From an uncultured Microcaldota archaeon (lineage in GTDB: Archaea; Micrarchaeota; Micrarchaeia; Anstonellales; Anstonellaceae): a stretch of DNA of 52,303 nucleotides. The DNA is taken from NCBI GenBank assembly GCA_903923795.1, contig CAIXYX010000139.1, positions 1 to 52,303 of the forward strand. The letters are read 5' to 3'. Under the pieces are notes generated by a model, which was not told where the DNA came from, did not search any database, and saw nothing but the letters and a program-made list of their open reading frames with translations. A program made the position numbers and the translations under genes. Shown here piece after piece: positions 1 through 8,501 of the stretch. Position 1 is the first letter of the stretch. Every line of letters starts with the position of its first letter.

Positions 1-1
1 C

Positions 2-1129
2 ATCTCCACCTACATCGCATCAGGCGCTCCCATTCATGAGACAAGCAACAAGCTCAAGGAGGAGGCAGGCCAAGCCTCGAATATCAAGAGCAAAAGCACG
101 AGGAAAAATGTCACCGATGCGCTCGAGCGCATCATCCACCATCTGAAAGTGTATGGAAATTCGGCGCCTGAATCCGGCATGGCCATATTCTGCGGCAATG
201 TGTCTGACAACCCCGCGCGCACCGACATAGAGCTTTTCACGGTTTTCACGCCCCAGCCCCTCACCATCTCGATGTACAGATGCGACTCGAGATTTTTCCT
301 CGAGCCGCTGGAGCGCATGATCGATGTCAAGGACACATATGGCATCGTGGTGATGGACGGGCGCGAATGCACGCTCGCCACCTTGAGAGGCACCAACATC
401 ACCATTTTACGTCGATTGAATTCGACGGCCCATTCGAAAATTCGTAAAGGTGGACAATCGGCCCGCCGTTTCGAGCGACTCATCGAGGAGTCAATAGAAT
501 ACTATTACAAGCGCATCGGCGAGGCCATGGACCAGTATTGGGCCAACGGCGGCACAAAGGGCGTGCTTGTCGGCGGGCCGGGGCCGGCGAAAGAGGATTT
601 TGTGAAGATGAGCCCGTTCAATTACCAGATAAAGATTCTTGGCAGCACCATCGACACAGGTTACACCGACGAGCAGGGCTGCCGCGAGGTCATGGCCAAA
701 TGCGGGGACATCATCCATGCACAGGAGGCTTTCCGCGAGAAGCAGCTCATAGACAGATTCATCAAGGAAGTTGTGTCCGGGGGCTTGGCGATTTACGGCG
801 AAGCGAATGTGCGCGCTGCGCTCGAATCAAAACAGGCCGGCACGCTGCTCATCTCCGAAGGATTGAAGTGGAAACGCTACCATGTGCGCGTGGGCGGGCA
901 GAATGGCGAGGAGAGGCACATCAATAAACGGGCCGAGGAGGACCCGCCGAAAAACACGGCGGAGGGGGAGAGCATCTCAGTTCTGTCGGTGACGGATTTG
1001 GCCGATGACCTCATCGAGCTGGCGGATTCGGCCGGCGTGAAGACGGAAATAATTTCAACTGACACGAGCGAGGGCGCGCAATTCTATCAGTCTTTTTATG
1101 GAATAGGAGCTTTCTTGAGATACAAATAG
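2..1129 (+). CDS. prf1: Peptide chain release factor aRF1, 5' truncated by window edge
   Basis: Class I release factor that reads all three stop codons and triggers hydrolysis of peptidyl-tRNA in the ribosomal A site. The reading frame is open from base 2, so the true start lies outside the window and 375 residues are visible. The NIKS motif of the codon-recognition domain lies near base 90, followed directly by KSTRKNVTDALERI. The catalytic GGQ motif appears as RKGGQSARRFERL near base 450. The middle and C-terminal eRF1 domains follow, ending RYK-stop. The RKGGQ context, rather than GRGGQ, is normal for archaeal members of the family. The next gene downstream is convergent. Identification is secure; only the N-terminus is missing. 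Confidence 0.96.
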   Translation: MSTYIASGAPIHETSNKLKEEAGQASNIKSKSTRKNVTDALERIIHHLKVYGNSAPESGMAIFCGNVSDNPARTDIELFTVFTPQPLTISMYRCDSRFFLEPLERMIDVKDTYGIVVMDGRECTLATLRGTNITILRRLNSTAHSKIRKGGQSARRFERLIEESIEYYYKRIGEAMDQYWANGGTKGVLVGGPGPAKEDFVKMSPFNYQIKILGSTIDTGYTDEQGCREVMAKCGDIIHAQEAFREKQLIDRFIKEVVSGGLAIYGEANVRAALESKQAGTLLISEGLKWKRYHVRVGGQNGEERHINKRAEEDPPKNTAEGESISVLSVTDLADDLIELADSAGVKTEIISTDTSEGAQFYQSFYGIGAFLRYK

Positions 1130-1200
1130 AGACAAATATAACGAAAAACAAAAACAACAAATGAAAAAATCAGAATGCTATTTTTCTGTCACGCGATTCT

Positions 1201-1806
1201 TCAGCCACCAACAGCCCGAATCGAGCATGAGGATGCGTTCGATTTCGAGCTGATGAGCACTTCAATATAGTTCGGGTGGAAGATGTAGTCCCCGCTGCCA
1301 GCGCCCGAATGCACGTAGATGTATGGCCTGTCCCGCATCGCGTAGAGGGCGTCGGAGAACGGGACGCTCTTGTTCGAGACAGTCGGAGTGGAATTCGGGA
1401 GGCCGAACTGATACATGCTCGAGAGGCATCCGGATTCGTCGCAGAAATAGGCGAGGAGCTCCTTGTCGCTCGAATTCGCGTAGAAGGGGGAACTGATGTA
1501 ATTCACCCCGCACTGCATGATGACCTGGCGCGCGTCCGAGCTCGGCGCGCCGCGCACGTCGACGAGTATGCCGTTTTTCGAGGTGTTGTAGAGCAGTCTG
1601 GAGAATGCGGTCTGGTCCGCGCTGCCCGAACCGGCAGGGAAGAGCAGGAGGCCCAGTATTGCGGCGAGGAGCACTGCTCCGCCGATGAGCGAGGCTTTCT
1701 GCTGCAAGCTGAGGCCCGATGACGGCTTTGCACCAGAGGCAGATTTTCCGCCCGCTTTTGGCTCGGCGCTTTTTGTCTCGGACACCTTTCTCTCTTCCTT
1801 TGCCAT
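1201..1806 (-). CDS. Membrane-anchored extracytoplasmic protein with paired cysteines
   Basis: A 201-residue protein of unknown function. It has a charged, Ala/Lys-rich cytoplasmic N-terminus (about residues 1-33), one membrane segment (ASLIGGAVLLAAILGLLLF), then an outside domain with four or more cysteines and several N-glycosylation sequons. The start at 1806 is chosen because AGGTG lies 6 nt upstream; the frame also stays open further upstream inside the preceding gene. That gene ends 13 bp before this start, so the two are probably co-transcribed. The outside domain (VDVRGAPSSDA, then MQCG, then FCDESGC) resembles in layout the C-terminal domain of the upstream 690-residue protein (ALDKSGAPADA, then SSCAAN). 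I infer paralogous domains but cannot name a family. Confidence 0.8.
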   Translation of the reverse strand: MAKEERKVSETKSAEPKAGGKSASGAKPSSGLSLQQKASLIGGAVLLAAILGLLLFPAGSGSADQTAFSRLLYNTSKNGILVDVRGAPSSDARQVIMQCGVNYISSPFYANSSDKELLAYFCDESGCLSSMYQFGLPNSTPTVSNKSVPFSDALYAMRDRPYIYVHSGAGSGDYIFHPNYIEVLISSKSNASSCSIRAVGG

Positions 1807-1819
1807 AAACACACCTGTT

Positions 1820-3892
1820 TCAGTTGAGAGCGTCGCCGACATCGCAGCGCGTGTAATATGCCGCGTCGCCCCACAGGTCGGCCTGCTTCTGGTACACCAC
1901 ACTAAAGTGCGGGGCTGTGGCTGTCTTGTTGTAATGCAGCACGAAAACAGGCAAATCCACGACCTTGTCAAAGCATTGGGCGGCGGTGAGGTTGCTTGCT
2001 GTGCCGAACGTGCAGTTGCGGCCCGAGATGTAGAAGATTGTCACGGTCTTGTTCCAGTGCGCCTTCACCTGCCCCGTGATGTTCGCGGCGCAGGACGACA
2101 TGGCGGTGAGCGCGTCTGCCGGCGCGCCTGATTTGTCGAGCGCGATATATGTTGTGGAGGACGAGGCGATGACGTCGGTGAAATCGCCGAACGAGGCTGT
2201 CTGCGCGTTCTGTGTCATGACGACATAGAGGCCCACCGAGCCAAGCCCGAGGCCGAAGAGCAGCACGAATAGCATGGCTGTCCACACGCCGAGCATCGCC
2301 CTGCTTCTAAAGAGCGGCTTGAAGTAGAGCAAAAGGCCGATGAACACCACGAGGATGACGGAGGCCAGCGCGAGGTCGGAGAGCAGCAGGACTGCGGGCG
2401 GAATCAGCGGCGCCATCTGCGAGCGCGTTGCGGAGGGCATGGGCACAAGGGCTGCCGTGAGCGAGAACACCCCGTCCACGGATGTCTGGCTGAATGCGCG
2501 GCCTGCCTGCGCGATGAGATCGCCCTTCACCGGGCCTGTGCCAAGAGTGGCGGCATCATTGATGAGGGCATTGTACGCCGCCGTCAGGTTCGCATATTGC
2601 GCCGTGGTCATCGGAGGCACGAACGTCTTGTCGAGCGCGAGCCTCCGCGACACCAGCTGCCCGTACGCCGTGACGGCCGCCTTGTCCTCGGGGCGGATGC
2701 GCCACGAGGCCGCGATGAGCGCGTCGCCGGCGTGATTCTGCGCAGTCAGCGCGTCGTTGTAGGGCTTGCTGCCCGCGGCCACCGCAGGCGTGATGGTGGG
2801 GACGAGGCTCTCGATGCGGGAGTAGTCGGAATCAACGTTGTCGAAGCTGCGGGTTGCTATGCGGTTGTCCATGGCGCTCCACAGAGACAAAAATGATGAA
2901 AGCGATGCGGTGAAATTCGAGTCCTTGTTGAACGAGGCCACCACCGAGGCGTTGTCGCGCAAAGACTGGTATTTGGATTTGAATGCGCTCCATTTCGGGC
3001 CCCACACGTCGGCGAGGGCCGCGGACTTCGCGTAATTCTCGCGGCTGGCCGTGGACTGCACTATCTGCGCCGACACGGTGTCGATGGAGGGCGCGGCGGT
3101 GAAGCGGGAGGCGAAGCCGTCGGCCAACGACACGGCGGAGTCAAGAGATGAGTTGTCGAAATTGTAGGCAGGGCATATGCCCATGCAGTCGAGGGTGGGG
3201 CACTGCGTGCGGGTTGCGAACCTCAGTTTGGATTTCGAGATGTTCGTGGCTGCAGATTTGATGGCTGCGAGGTCGGATTTGAGCTGCGCGAGCTGCGCGG
3301 CGGCGTTTGAGAGGGTGATGGAATTCGATATGCTCATTGCGTCGGGAACTTTGGCCTTCAGCGTGTTTATCGAGAGCGCGTAATCGAGCAGGAAGGGCGA
3401 GATCATCTCGGGCGAGCAGCTGCCCACCTCGTACCTGGCGCAGAGCATGACGGCGGTCGTCGTGCAGGTGCCGCTCGTATTGCATGGCACGGATTTGAGG
3501 TTTGTGTAGAGCATGCAGGTGTCTTCGATGCCCATCACATAGGTTTTTTGCGCGGCGTCAATCTTGGCGTTGCGGCTGGCGTTGAACGCGAGGAGGTCGG
3601 TCCGAAACGTTGCCAAATCAGAATCAGATGGCAGGAGGGTGTGGGTGTAATGCTCGCTCAATACGGCGCTAATAGCCGTCCCGTCGCTCAATGGTATGCC
3701 GCTCGCGGTGAGTATGGACGGTATGCCGCCGATGGTGTAGAGGGTGTAATTCACGCCGCTGGACGAATACAGCGGGGTGATGACGACCGCGGAGGCCGAC
3801 TCGCCGTCGAAGAGATGGGCGCTAAGGTTGAATTCGGCCCTGCACGCGAGGGCGAACACCAGCAGGAGGATTACGGGCAGGATTGGTCGCAT
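1820..3892 (-). CDS. Large exported membrane protein, unknown family
   Basis: A 690-residue protein. The start at 3892 gives a clean signal peptide (MRPILPVILLLVFALACRA), and a TATA-like box lies about 27 nt upstream, consistent with a leaderless mRNA; an ATG at 3907 is an alternative. Residues about 25-470 form a long Ala/Ser-rich, mostly helical extracytoplasmic region with scattered cysteines and N-x-S/T sequons. Two transmembrane segments follow (VILVVFIGLLLYF and AMLFVLLFGLGLGSVGLYVV), then a C-terminal outside domain of about 115 residues with four cysteines. It is the first gene of a two-gene unit with the 201-residue protein downstream. The topology suggests a cell-envelope role. No catalytic motif is visible and no function is assigned. 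Confidence 0.85.
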   Translation of the reverse strand: MRPILPVILLLVFALACRAEFNLSAHLFDGESASAVVITPLYSSSGVNYTLYTIGGIPSILTASGIPLSDGTAISAVLSEHYTHTLLPSDSDLATFRTDLLAFNASRNAKIDAAQKTYVMGIEDTCMLYTNLKSVPCNTSGTCTTTAVMLCARYEVGSCSPEMISPFLLDYALSINTLKAKVPDAMSISNSITLSNAAAQLAQLKSDLAAIKSAATNISKSKLRFATRTQCPTLDCMGICPAYNFDNSSLDSAVSLADGFASRFTAAPSIDTVSAQIVQSTASRENYAKSAALADVWGPKWSAFKSKYQSLRDNASVVASFNKDSNFTASLSSFLSLWSAMDNRIATRSFDNVDSDYSRIESLVPTITPAVAAGSKPYNDALTAQNHAGDALIAASWRIRPEDKAAVTAYGQLVSRRLALDKTFVPPMTTAQYANLTAAYNALINDAATLGTGPVKGDLIAQAGRAFSQTSVDGVFSLTAALVPMPSATRSQMAPLIPPAVLLLSDLALASVILVVFIGLLLYFKPLFRSRAMLGVWTAMLFVLLFGLGLGSVGLYVVMTQNAQTASFGDFTDVIASSSTTYIALDKSGAPADALTAMSSCAANITGQVKAHWNKTVTIFYISGRNCTFGTASNLTAAQCFDKVVDLPVFVLHYNKTATAPHFSVVYQKQADLWGDAAYYTRCDVGDALN

Positions 3893-3914
3893 GACCAGAT
3901 TAGGGGCCATCAGG

Positions 3915-3923
3915 ATTAAAAAT
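3915..3923 (-). promoter_or_regulatory. TATA-like promoter of the 690-residue membrane protein gene
   Basis: Reads ATTTTTAAT on the minus strand, centred about 27 nt before the ATG at 3892. This is the spacing expected when transcription starts at or next to the start codon. Confidence 0.5.
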
Positions 3924-4019
3924 GATTGGCCGAACACGTCTGGAAAATTCTGATTCTATGCTTCATGATTCTGTGATTCATGTTTCATTTTCTAAAAGGA
4001 GTTTTTGAAAAAATAGAAA

Positions 4020-4054
4020 ATTAAAAGGGGGACGGGGGGCCTCGCGGCCCCCCG
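4020..4054 (-). terminator. Strong hairpin terminator of the S-layer gene
   Basis: A perfect 9-bp GC stem (CGGGGGGCC / GGCCCCCCG, 4033-4041 with 4046-4054, loop of 4) begins 20 bases past the S-layer stop codon. Reading on the minus strand it is followed by a run of C and then T-rich sequence to about 4000. This resembles an intrinsic terminator on a highly expressed gene, and may also protect the mRNA 3' end. Confidence 0.75.
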
Positions 4055-4073
4055 ATAGAGTTCTTCGCGCGAC

Positions 4074-6950
4074 TTACTGGGTCTTGAGCGCCGCGATGAA
4101 AGCGTTGGCCGCTGTCATCGTGTTGTCGGCTGTAAGGCCGGCTACGACGATCTTGTTGCCCACGACTTTAACCACCACGTTCTGCTGGTTGAAGTCGATG
4201 TTGGCGTCGCCCGTCTGGGCCGCCTGCGCAGTCACCGTGTTCACAGCCGAACCACCGACCGTGATCAGTGTGCCGCTCACGCCGGCCGCGTCAGAGTCCT
4301 TGATGACCATCTTCAGGTCGCCCGTGTAGGGTGTAAGGACGCTGGTCACGGCAGGGTCTGCGACCGCTGTCATGGTGCCCGCTGTTGCGGTGCATGTGGG
4401 GGCGCCGGAGCCGCTCGCGGTGCAGGAACCAACCGTCTGGTCGATTTTCTTCACCTTGAGCACTATTCCGTTGCCCACTGTGCGCGTGTCGCCTTCCTTG
4501 GCGGTCCACGTCTCGGTGTTCTCCTGCCCGACAGCCGTGCTGGCTGCCGTGAAGGTGAACTTGGCGTTGGCGATTTTCTTTGCCGACGAGATGGACACCG
4601 ACTTGAGGCTGACATCAGTCACCTTCGAGCCGCGTTCCGTGTACAACGGAAGCTCGTAGCCAGAGGACTGGGCGCGGAGCACTGAGGGCGTTACGTCTCC
4701 ACTCAGGTTAAGGGCGTTGTAGAACGCCACCGAGGTGGAGCTGTCCGTGCTCTTGAACTGCCAGTCACCAGTCGCAGCTGCGGTTGTGATGTTCTGCACG
4801 GGGATGCGGATCATTTCGAAGTGGTGCGCGGTGCTGTTCAGCTGTCCGGCATCCTCCTGTATCACGATCTCGCCGATTGCTCCCGTGATGTTGGCGCTGT
4901 ACACGCCAAGGTAGGTCGCGTTGAATGCATTGCGTCCGTCAAAGTAGAACTGCATCATGCCGAACGCGGGTGAGCTCGAAGCGTCGCCCACTGTGTCGTA
5001 TGCAATTGTACCGTTTGTCGTGGCCGAATAGCTCAACACTCCCATTCCGGCGTTCTGGCCGGGGGTCGTGGTGAAGTTGGCCACCTTGAGGTATCTGCAT
5101 CCTTGCGGCTTCCAGAATATCTGGCTCTGGGTGTTGTTGTTGGCAGCGCTCACGTTTATGAAAACGTTGGGCTGCGTCTGGGTCGCTGCGCCTCCCGTCA
5201 TGGTGAAGTTGCCCATGGGGTCGATGTAGAACTCCTTGACGCGGTCAGTGCCGAGCAGGTTCGAGGTTGCGCCACCGAACGCATTGGCGTTGCTGGAGCT
5301 GACCTTGAGGAAACTGCCCGCATATGTCGCGTTGGGGCTGCTACAGTCGGCTGTGGTGCCGATTGTGAGCTGCTCCGAGGGGTCCGAGGCGATGGTCAAT
5401 GACTCGTAGTCGTCCTTGGTGAGGTCGAGGCCGTTGTATGTGAAACGGTAGACCGGGTTCTCCTTGGGGAACACGAGTGAGTCGGTTGCCTTCATGCGGT
5501 CTTCGCCCATGTATTCCTTGACATTGTCCACATAGAGGACAATCTCACGGAGTGAGTTGGGCTGGCCGTTCGTCGAGCTGGCATCGCGGGTCTTCCACAG
5601 CAATGAGGCGTATATGTTGCCCCAGTTCTCGTCTGTGTTGCTGTATACGGTCGGGTTGTACACCGCGCCGTCCTGCAATGTTATCTCGTCGGTGTAGATC
5701 GCGATCTCGGCCCACTTGGCGGCGAGTGTGATACCACCGGCCGTCTGGTAGACGTGGATCTTGATCTTCTGGTTGTTGCCAGCATTGTAGGTCGAAGTCT
5801 CTCCGACGCTGACCTTGATGTTGTCGATCACTACGCCGTTGGAGTCGAGCACATCGAGGATGGCAGGGTGGGCGTTGCCCGAACCTTCCGCCATCGAAAT
5901 GTCTGAGAGGCGGATCTTGAGGGTTCCGGCATCGATCGTGTCGCCGATCGAGATGATCTTGTCGTCAGCCTCCTTGGCCAGCTTGATCTGTCCTCCGGCA
6001 ATGACTGGGCCGGTGGTGTTCAGCTGGTTGGCTGCGACTGTTCCGTCTGGAGGTGTCATCCCAGAGATGACCCAGTCGGCTCCCAGGAAGTTGATCTTGA
6101 GGCGGTGGCGCACCGTTGCGTCGGTGTTCGTGTCACTGCCTGCGCAGTAGGCCCACAAGCCGGACGAGTTTGTCGCCGTGCATACGGGGATACCGAAGTT
6201 GTTGCCCAAAAAGCGGATGCTGTACGCCAATGAGTTGGGGCGGGCGATGACCTGCCGATATGCGGCGCCATTGTCGTAATAGACACCGTTGGCGGGGGCA
6301 CCTGTGCCCACCCAGAATGCGATCTCCTGCGGATATGTGTTGCCGCCGGTCTTGGACTCCTTCGCATCAGCCACCTGGAAGCCGTTGAATTGGCTCGCGC
6401 CAATCATGTAGAGGTTGGCTCCGTGTGCGTTCGTTCCGTTGAATCCGGATACGCCGCGCAGGGGTGAGGGGATGTTCGAGGTTGTGTCCGATGTGCTGAC
6501 GTCGTTGGTGTAGTTGTCTGCACCAAGAGTGTTCATACGATTGCCCGGAGTCTTGTCGATCGTGTCTGTGATCAGGGTCGTGAACTGGTGGGCATTCGCC
6601 AACTGTCCCGGGACCGTGATCTCGATCGTTACTTTCTTGTCAGACACTTCACAAGAGCCTGCAGCGCTGCCTGTTCCACCGCTCACTGTGCAAGCGGGTG
6701 TTCCCGACAAGCGCACGTTGAGGTTCTGGCGGGCATAGGCCTGCTGCGCGATGGCTGACGCGATGTTCGCCGCGGCGATGCCATCCGAGACACCGGCGCC
6801 TGCGCCGACCACGATCTTCGCCACCGGCTGGCCGTTCTCTTCGACCAGTTTGGTGTTCTCATAGTACAGAGTCGCTGCCGAAACTGCCGTGGAGCCGATG
6901 AAGGCCGCCGCGATCAGTGTCGTCGCGAGTCTTGATTTCCATCCTTTCAT
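4074..6950 (-). CDS. S-layer protein
   Basis: A 958-residue secreted protein that I read as the main surface-lattice subunit. It starts with a classical signal peptide (MKGWKSRLATTLIAAAFIGS, cleaved near TAVSA-ATLYY). Next comes the archaeal S-layer N-terminal signature: LVEENGQPVAKIVVGAGAGV, then SDGIAAANIASAIAQQAYA. A long beta-rich, Gly/Ser/Thr/Asn-rich body follows. The C-terminus returns to the same style (NVVVKVVGNKIVVAGLTADN), which is typical of the Methanococcus-type S-layer family, whose two ends form one domain. The start has AGGTGA 5 nt upstream. A dedicated promoter, a leader of about 170 nt and a strong terminator all fit very high expression. The body carries many N-x-S/T sequons. 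The family assignment is good; dominance in the envelope is inferred. Confidence 0.9.
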   Translation of the reverse strand: MKGWKSRLATTLIAAAFIGSTAVSAATLYYENTKLVEENGQPVAKIVVGAGAGVSDGIAAANIASAIAQQAYARQNLNVRLSGTPACTVSGGTGSAAGSCEVSDKKVTIEITVPGQLANAHQFTTLITDTIDKTPGNRMNTLGADNYTNDVSTSDTTSNIPSPLRGVSGFNGTNAHGANLYMIGASQFNGFQVADAKESKTGGNTYPQEIAFWVGTGAPANGVYYDNGAAYRQVIARPNSLAYSIRFLGNNFGIPVCTATNSSGLWAYCAGSDTNTDATVRHRLKINFLGADWVISGMTPPDGTVAANQLNTTGPVIAGGQIKLAKEADDKIISIGDTIDAGTLKIRLSDISMAEGSGNAHPAILDVLDSNGVVIDNIKVSVGETSTYNAGNNQKIKIHVYQTAGGITLAAKWAEIAIYTDEITLQDGAVYNPTVYSNTDENWGNIYASLLWKTRDASSTNGQPNSLREIVLYVDNVKEYMGEDRMKATDSLVFPKENPVYRFTYNGLDLTKDDYESLTIASDPSEQLTIGTTADCSSPNATYAGSFLKVSSSNANAFGGATSNLLGTDRVKEFYIDPMGNFTMTGGAATQTQPNVFINVSAANNNTQSQIFWKPQGCRYLKVANFTTTPGQNAGMGVLSYSATTNGTIAYDTVGDASSSPAFGMMQFYFDGRNAFNATYLGVYSANITGAIGEIVIQEDAGQLNSTAHHFEMIRIPVQNITTAAATGDWQFKSTDSSTSVAFYNALNLSGDVTPSVLRAQSSGYELPLYTERGSKVTDVSLKSVSISSAKKIANAKFTFTAASTAVGQENTETWTAKEGDTRTVGNGIVLKVKKIDQTVGSCTASGSGAPTCTATAGTMTAVADPAVTSVLTPYTGDLKMVIKDSDAAGVSGTLITVGGSAVNTVTAQAAQTGDANIDFNQQNVVVKVVGNKIVVAGLTADNTMTAANAFIAALKTQ

Positions 6951-7515
6951 ATCTTCACCTCATTGTTTTTTGGGTGTTTCCGATTTTTCTGTCGCCTATT
7001 TTTCGGGGCACATTTTGGCACGAAGATCATGGCGACAGTTTCATGCCCCATATCTCGTTTGTTTTGTTCTCGTACCCCGCTCCTTGCGGACCTCGGTTAG
7101 ACGATCCGCTCATAGGAACCACTGAGAATGGAAATTCCGAATCTATTTAAACCTTGTGAATTAGTAATAACTTTTGTTTGGAAACTAAACTTATAACTTC
7201 GTCAATCCAAGTAAAAACCTTATGACAGATAACGTATTCGGGTGGTAGATAGACGTAAGATGAAAAATTTCGCGATGCAATTCTTCGAGGTGAAATTTTC
7301 ATTCTCCGAGGTGAGAATTGGCCCGGGAAGAGTTCGACGAACATTTGAACACCAAGTATAAATTTTAGTTTATAATTGAAATTTCCCTATGGAATTTTCT
7401 TTCACGACGATTCTTCGACGCTGGATATATGCATGAGCCCGCGAATGTATATAATATAGGGCATGCGGAGGCCAGATGGGTTGAGTAGGCTATAGCAGAC
7501 ATAATCGAAAATTCT
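6951..7515. other. 565-bp intergenic region upstream of the S-layer gene
   Basis: Holds no gene I can support. From 6951 to about 7120 it is the probable S-layer leader, with the TATA box at 7141-7153. From 7154 to 7515 it is AT-rich, with further TATA-like stretches at about 7356-7374 and 7447-7457, suggesting an additional promoter or a small RNA. Two 14-base direct repeats, ATTCT(T/C)CGAGGTGA, lie at 7280-7293 and 7301-7314, and a shorter match (ATTCTTCGA) lies near 7412. A minus-strand frame of 65 codons at 7147-7344 has no convincing start signal. Confidence 0.5.
7141..7153 (-). promoter_or_regulatory. Promoter of the S-layer gene
   Basis: The minus strand reads GGTTTAAATAGAT, a good archaeal TATA box. 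A start of transcription about 26 nt downstream (near 7120) would leave a leader of about 170 nt before the S-layer ATG at 6950, unlike the leaderless pattern common elsewhere in this window. Confidence 0.6.
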
Positions 7516-7905
7516 TTACGGCACTATCGAATACTCCAGCCTGTTTCCCCTCGAATCATAGGCGACGAGCTGCGCGGGGCCGTAGGGGCGGCAGGCGATG
7601 AGATGCACGCCTCCCTCTTTCGACGCCGAGGCACGGTCGGTGCCCGACTGGCCCGCGCTGCCCGACGGGTGGGAATGAAAAGTGCCCCACGTGTCGAGGC
7701 CGGCGGGCATCATCCACGGCAGAAACATCGCCGAATTCGAATCCACCGAGAGGCCGGGGGGCACGATGAGGCGCGTGAGGAGAAGGACTGCCTCGCCGTT
7801 TTTCTCGCTCCTCTCGCCCTCGAGGAGTCCGAGGAATTCATTCGGGTCGGCCGAACGGGCGGCGGCGAGGCACGCTTCGAGGAGAGAGCGCTTGAGGAGG
7901 AGCAT
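7516..7905 (-). CDS. JAMM/MPN+ domain metalloprotease-like protein
   Basis: A single-domain protein of 129 residues. The zinc-binding JAMM signature is complete: H77-S-H79-P, seven residues, then S87-x-x-D90 in the segment TFHSHPSGSAGQSGTDRA. The upstream glutamate is probably within EFLGLLEGE. Archaeal JAMM proteins act as isopeptidases on SAMP-type ubiquitin-like modifiers or in sulfur-carrier processing; which applies here cannot be told. It is monocistronic and convergent with nothing close. About 65-95 bp upstream lie three copies of the 8-mer GTCGCACA/TGTGCGAC, which could be an operator. Length is normal for the compact archaeal/bacterial JAB family. Confidence 0.88.
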   Translation of the reverse strand: MLLLKRSLLEACLAAARSADPNEFLGLLEGERSEKNGEAVLLLTRLIVPPGLSVDSNSAMFLPWMMPAGLDTWGTFHSHPSGSAGQSGTDRASASKEGGVHLIACRPYGPAQLVAYDSRGNRLEYSIVP

Positions 7906-8213
7906 GGATTGGATAGAAATGAAAGGGAATAAGAAACAACGCCAAGAAATATTCGGCTATGCTATTTGTCGCACAGCTTGTGCGACTTTTGCATCTGTGC
8001 GACAGCAGAACAGATATTGGTGAATGATTTCATCATATGAAAGAGAAAAAAAAGAACAATTTCATATGGCATAATAAACACCCCTGAGGCAGAATGCGCG
8101 TGTTATGACGTGAAATTCGAGGGTGAGGAAAATAGCGGGGATTGATTTCGGGACAAAAAATGATAGTTTAAAATGATTAGCAATTCTGTGATGCAAACGG
8201 ATGAGGGATAAAT
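7906..8213. other. 308-bp intergenic region between divergent genes
   Basis: No gene seen. It contains a perfect inverted repeat GTCGCACA-GCT..TGTGCGAC at 7969-7986, with a third TGTGCGAC about 13 bases further on. A second inverted repeat, CATATGAAA (8034-8042) / TTTCATATG (8060-8068), has a purine-rich 17-nt spacer. A TATA-like AGTTTAAAATG lies near 8165 for the rightward gene. Both inverted repeats sit where regulators of the two divergent genes could bind. Confidence 0.5.
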
Positions 8214-8444
8214 ATGCAAACATCTCACAGAGCCCCGGAGGCCGGAACCGTCCTTGACGCCATTAGAGGCAAAGACGGCGGAATGGATGTGTTTGAGATC
8301 GCCTCGGCCTCCCATTGCGATTTGAGGGGATTGCGAGCAGTGCTTGACGGTCTGCAGGAGGATGGCCAGGTGTTCAGCGGACTCAAGAAGGAAGAAGGCG
8401 CGCCGTCGGTATTCAGGCGGCTTTATTTCGTTTCCAGCCGGTAG
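8214..8444 (+). CDS. Small winged-helix-like protein
   Basis: A 76-residue protein of unknown role. The order of predicted elements looks like a short winged helix: helix VLDAIRGKDGG, helix DVFEIASASHC, a third helix DLRGLRAVLDGLQEDGQV, and a C-terminal beta hairpin ending FRRLYFVS. Such proteins usually bind DNA or RNA. The ATG at 8214 follows a weak GAGGG, and a TATA-like sequence lies about 45 nt upstream. The gene stands alone and is convergent with the AAA+ ATPase gene. The fold assignment is a pattern-based inference; the protein has no signal peptide or membrane segment. Confidence 0.55.
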   Translation: MQTSHRAPEAGTVLDAIRGKDGGMDVFEIASASHCDLRGLRAVLDGLQEDGQVFSGLKKEEGAPSVFRRLYFVSSR

Positions 8445-8501
8445 ACTCTCTCTTTGACGTAAGATTTCTCTTTCCCCAAAATGCGCGATTTTGATGAAAA
8501 C

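Noticed and set aside
7147..7344. 65-codon minus-strand frame upstream of the S-layer gene
   Set aside because: No ribosome binding site, the TATA-like sequence is too close to its ATG, and it covers the direct repeats and S-layer promoter region.
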